From Parafilimonas sp. (GTDB taxonomy: Bacteria > Bacteroidota > Bacteroidia > Chitinophagales > Chitinophagaceae): a stretch of 9,325 bases of DNA. The notes under the pieces were generated by a model, which saw nothing but the letters and a program-made list of their open reading frames with translations, was not told the origin of the DNA and did no database searches. Each line of letters opens with the position of its first letter. Position 1 is the first letter of the stretch. This document shows, piece after piece, positions 7,315-9,325 of the stretch. Where the stretch lies: assembly GCA_025927795.1 (NCBI GenBank), contig JAICKT010000168.1:1-9325 (forward strand), given 5' to 3'. A program made the position numbers and the translations under genes.

Positions 7315-7980
7315 TTATAAAGGATTTACCTGGATGGCATTTGCCACCTGTTCGCTTACATGAAAAGATTGTTTGTTTTTAATTTTTACTTCGAGTGAAT
7401 TATCAAAATTTAATTTTTGCTTCACCTCTACTTTAGTTCCGATATGCATATCGCGGTTACTTAAAAATGCAAGTAAATCACTCGACTGATTTTGTACGGA
7501 AGTAATAATTGCTGCTGTATTTAAAGGCAGGTTAATCAGAGGCATTTGTTGCTGATAATTTATTTTTCCATTGCCATCAGGAATGGGATCTCCATGCGGA
7601 TCAAACTTGGGATAACCAAGAAAAGCATCCAGTTTATCAACCAGTTTACGACTTATAACATGCTCAAGCTGCTCGGCAACATCATGTACTTCATCCCAGT
7701 TAAACTGTAATTGGTTCACTAAAAAATATTCCCACAACCTGTGCCGGCGAATAATATTTAAAGCAGCCTTATTTCCTTCTTTACTTAATCTGAAACCTTT
7801 GTACGGATTATAATTAAGGAGATTTTTTAGCTGCAATTTTTTAAGCATGTCGGTAACAGAAGCAGGTTTTGTTTTGATATGATCTGCCAATGCATTCGTA
7901 GTTACACTTTCAGCATCTTGCTGCAAATGATAAATGGACTTTATATAATTCTCTTCTGCAACGGAAAGATTAGGCGACAC
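7315..7980 (-). CDS. mntR: DtxR/MntR-family metal-dependent transcriptional repressor
   Basis: This 221-residue regulator has an N-terminal winged helix (about 5-68, recognition helix near KPASVTDMLKKL), a metal-binding and dimerisation domain (about 70-142, including GYPKFDPHGDPIP), and an SH3/FeoA-like C-terminal domain (about 150-205). Likely metal ligands are H80, E84, H99, E103, E106 and H107. E103 aligns with Bacillus MntR Glu99, where iron-sensing DtxR has Cys102; this and the neighbouring Nramp gene favour manganese. Asn11 stands at the position of MntR Asp8 or DtxR Met10, so the selectivity is not settled. The SH3-like domain follows DtxR architecture; Bacillus MntR lacks it. The start is GTG at 7980: the frame has no upstream ATG before a stop at 8004, and homologous N-terminal residues (AEENYIKSIYHL) begin at once. 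It is the first gene of the operon, one base before the transporter ATG, and has a candidate autoregulatory operator. Confidence 0.93.
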   Translation of the reverse strand: MSPNLSVAEENYIKSIYHLQQDAESVTTNALADHIKTKPASVTDMLKKLQLKNLLNYNPYKGFRLSKEGNKAALNIIRRHRLWEYFLVNQLQFNWDEVHDVAEQLEHVISRKLVDKLDAFLGYPKFDPHGDPIPDGNGKINYQQQMPLINLPLNTAAIITSVQNQSSDLLAFLSNRDMHIGTKVEVKQKLNFDNSLEVKIKNKQSFHVSEQVANAIQVNPL

Positions 7981-7988
7981 GTAATTTA

Positions 7989-8008
7989 TTTTTAGACAAA
8001 CCTAAAAA
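7989..8008. promoter_or_regulatory. Candidate MntR operator overlapping the mntR -7 box
   Basis: TTTTTAG (7989-7995) and CTAAAAA (8002-8008) form a perfect 7-bp inverted repeat around ACAAAC. Read on the minus strand, TAGGTTTG (8004-7997) inside it is an exact TAnnTTTG -7 element. Transcription would start near 7990, giving a leader of about ten bases before the GTG. No good -33 box is seen. The arrangement suggests that the bound regulator blocks polymerase. The TTTAG/CTAAA arms resemble DtxR-superfamily operators, but the assignment is inferred. Confidence 0.5.
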
Positions 8009-8050
8009 AAATTTCTGATATTTCATTTTTTAAAAATTATTTTTAACAAA

Positions 8051-8057
8051 AAAGGAG
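8051..8057 (+). promoter_or_regulatory. Shine-Dalgarno-like sequence before the lipoprotein gene
   Basis: AAAGGAG lies three bases before the ATG at 8061. It is the only clear Shine-Dalgarno-like sequence in the window, where other starts have none. The spacing is shorter than the usual 5-9 bases, so its strength is uncertain. It supports 8061 as the start. Confidence 0.5.
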
Positions 8058-8060
8058 TTC

Positions 8061-8999
8061 ATGAAGAGTATTTTTACAACTTGTGCAATAGTGATATTAT
8101 TTTTTTCGTGTAAGAGCTCTAACAAAGAGAGCAAGCCTTTAACCACAACAGATTTTATAAAACTTTATTCAACACTTAGTTTGCCCGCAAACATTACAGA
8201 TTCTGGCTTGGAAAATTTTGGAGATACTGCAACAATAAATAATTCGGTTTTCACAGAGTTTATTCCTGATTCAGCTTTGCAAAATGTTTTGTCCGGAAGC
8301 GTTTCAAAATACATTATTCATCCCGCAGGAATTATTGATTTGAAAACAATTGATTACCTCGTTACAAAATTTACATCTGGTAAAACAATTAAACTTGTTG
8401 TGTTTGTGCTTGATGATAAACATCATTATAAAAATTCTTTACTATTGCTAAACAATCAAAACAGTGATGGTTACCGTTACAGCCTCTCTGTTACCAATGA
8501 ACCTACATTTATTATTAGAAAAGAAAAAACAGACGCAGATAATAAAATTTTATATAGCAGAAATGGTTATGCGTTTAATGAATCTGTAAATATTTTTACA
8601 GAAGTAATGAATGATTCAAATGCTAAAAAAGTAAATGACATAATTAATCCGATTGACACACTTGCTAAATTTAATAAGTATAGCGGCGATTATATTACAG
8701 ATAAAAAAGATTTTATTTCTGTTCGGGATGGTAAGAACTCACTCACATACATTTTTTTTATTCACTTCGAAAAAAATAAAGCTGCCTGCATTGGCGAATT
8801 AAAAGGAGAAATGAGTTTAGTTAATGAAACGAATGCTGTTTACCAGGAAAGCGGAGACCCGTGTGTTATCAACTTTAAGTTTACTGCCAACAGTATTAAA
8901 GTAAAAGAAGAAGGCAACTGCGGAAATTATCGCGGCATTAATTGCCCATTCGATTTTACTTTTAAAAAGAAAAAATTAAATAAAACGAAAACCGGTTAG
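8061..8999 (+). CDS. Predicted lipoprotein of unknown function with a Cys-rich C-terminal domain
   Basis: I do not recognise this 312-residue protein. It begins with a short lipoprotein signal (MKSIFTTCAIVILFFSC) with Cys17 as the likely acylated residue. The -3 residue is Phe, not Leu, which is common in loosely conserved Bacteroidota lipoboxes. The residues after the Cys (KSSNKES) lack the acidic run of the Bacteroidota surface-export signal, so a periplasm-facing location is more likely. Residues 30-235 look like a mixed alpha/beta domain. The C-terminal part (about 240-303) has four cysteines (C243, C268, C287, C295) in a pattern of alternating strands, suggesting one or two disulfides in a small beta domain. 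It ends in a Lys-rich tail. The layout is vaguely like lysozyme-inhibitor-type lipoproteins, but I cannot support that. It is divergent from mntR; no operon partner is evident. Confidence 0.8.
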   Translation: MKSIFTTCAIVILFFSCKSSNKESKPLTTTDFIKLYSTLSLPANITDSGLENFGDTATINNSVFTEFIPDSALQNVLSGSVSKYIIHPAGIIDLKTIDYLVTKFTSGKTIKLVVFVLDDKHHYKNSLLLLNNQNSDGYRYSLSVTNEPTFIIRKEKTDADNKILYSRNGYAFNESVNIFTEVMNDSNAKKVNDIINPIDTLAKFNKYSGDYITDKKDFISVRDGKNSLTYIFFIHFEKNKAACIGELKGEMSLVNETNAVYQESGDPCVINFKFTANSIKVKEEGNCGNYRGINCPFDFTFKKKKLNKTKTG

Positions 9000-9056
9000 C
9001 AAATTCGCCTTTATAAAAACAGCATTCACGAAATTAAATTAGCATGTTAACGTTAT

Positions 9057-9078
9057 ATGTATTGTGTACAAAATACAT
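9057..9078. promoter_or_regulatory. Imperfect 22-bp palindrome, candidate operator for the phosphorylase gene
   Basis: ATGTATT (9057-9063) mirrors AATACAT (9072-9078) around a central TGTACA (9065-9070). The whole is symmetric except for one mismatched pair (G9064/A9071). It ends 44 bases before the ATG at 9123, a normal place for a repressor or activator site. No clean TAnnTTTG box is seen beside it. No T tract follows, so it is not a terminator. Confidence 0.35.
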
Positions 9079-9122
9079 TAAAATTTAAGCATTATATTGC
9101 GCATTTTACAAAACCAGCAGCA

Positions 9123-9325
9123 ATGGATTTTAAAAATTTTCAGGTTCCTTATTCGTTAGATAATCGCTACACAAAAAAGGTTGCCTATTTTTCGATGGAG
9201 TATGCAATTCACCAGCCATTAAAAATTTACAGTGGCGGTTTAGGATTTCTTTCCGGTTCGCATTTACGCAGTGCTTATGAGTTAAAACAAAATCTTATTG
9301 GCATTGGTATTTTATGGAAATATGG
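9123..9325 (+). CDS. glgP: Alpha-glucan (glycogen/maltodextrin) phosphorylase, N-terminal fragment
   Basis: Only the first 67 codons are inside the window; the frame is open to the right edge. The protein starts MDFKNFQVPYSLDNRYTKKV and continues with VAYFSMEYAIHQ (20-31), IYSGGLGFLSGSHLRSA (35-51) and NLIGIGILWKYG (56-67). AYFSMEY and the YSGGLG...G..L.SA segment are the N-terminal signatures of GT35 alpha-glucan phosphorylases. These release glucose-1-phosphate from glycogen or maltodextrin with phosphate and pyridoxal phosphate. The typical GGLGVLAGDH reads GGLGFLSGSH here, with Ser replacing Asp; I recall similar forms in Bacteroidota relatives. The catalytic and PLP-binding regions lie beyond the window. 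The start is supported by the immediate onset of homology and by a spacer before it with no matching upstream frame. The intergenic palindrome may regulate it. Confidence 0.88.
   Translation, partial: MDFKNFQVPYSLDNRYTKKVAYFSMEYAIHQPLKIYSGGLGFLSGSHLRSAYELKQNLIGIGILWKY

Noticed and set aside
8990..8997. AACCGGTT palindrome at the end of the lipoprotein gene, considered as a terminator stem
   Set aside because: The arms are four bases with no loop and no T tract follows.
9046..9056. TAACGTTA palindrome next to the larger glgP-upstream palindrome
   Set aside because: The symmetry does not extend beyond eight bases; it is likely chance.

Overview
The window looks like chromosome of a Bacteroidota bacterium, most likely near the Chitinophagaceae. 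The DNA is AT-rich. Several starts have TAnnTTTG-type promoter boxes and mostly lack Shine-Dalgarno sequences. The ClpP, PolX, Nramp-USP and alpha-glucan phosphorylase sequences read like the Bacteroidota versions of these families. The family placement rests on remembered similarity, not on a search. The genes are mostly housekeeping or conserved; I see no IS element, phage gene, CRISPR array, rRNA or tRNA.

Layout from left to right. Positions 1-263 are the end of a secreted or surface protein with a DNRLRE/CBM96-like domain, followed by a strong intrinsic terminator. A plus-strand PolX-family gene (345-2030) has an intact PHP nuclease domain but a polymerase active site that looks destroyed. 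It meets clpX tail to tail, with a 4-base overlap. On the minus strand, clpP1 (start 4715), clpP2 (start 3979) and clpX (start 3262) form a Clp protease cluster: two distinct peptidase subunits and their AAA+ unfoldase. Next on the minus strand is a GNAT acetyltransferase (4908-5393), then a manganese/iron uptake pair. This pair is a GTG-started DtxR/MntR-type regulator (7315-7980) and, one base after its stop, an Nramp transporter fused to a universal-stress domain (5442-7313). On the plus strand follow an unrecognised lipoprotein (8061-8999) and the first 67 codons of an alpha-glucan phosphorylase that runs off the right edge.

How they work together: ClpX would feed unfolded substrates into a ClpP chamber that may be a ClpP1/ClpP2 hetero-oligomer. 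The MntR-like repressor probably senses Mn2+ (or Fe2+) and controls its own operon. A TTTTTAG/CTAAAAA inverted repeat sits exactly over the predicted -7 box of that operon.

I did not find a convincing undescribed multi-gene system. The points most worth a second look are the dead PolX polymerase core, the unusual ClpP2 N-terminus, the Nramp-USP fusion with a degenerate nucleotide loop, the promoter-embedded mntR operator, and an imperfect palindrome before the glucan phosphorylase gene.
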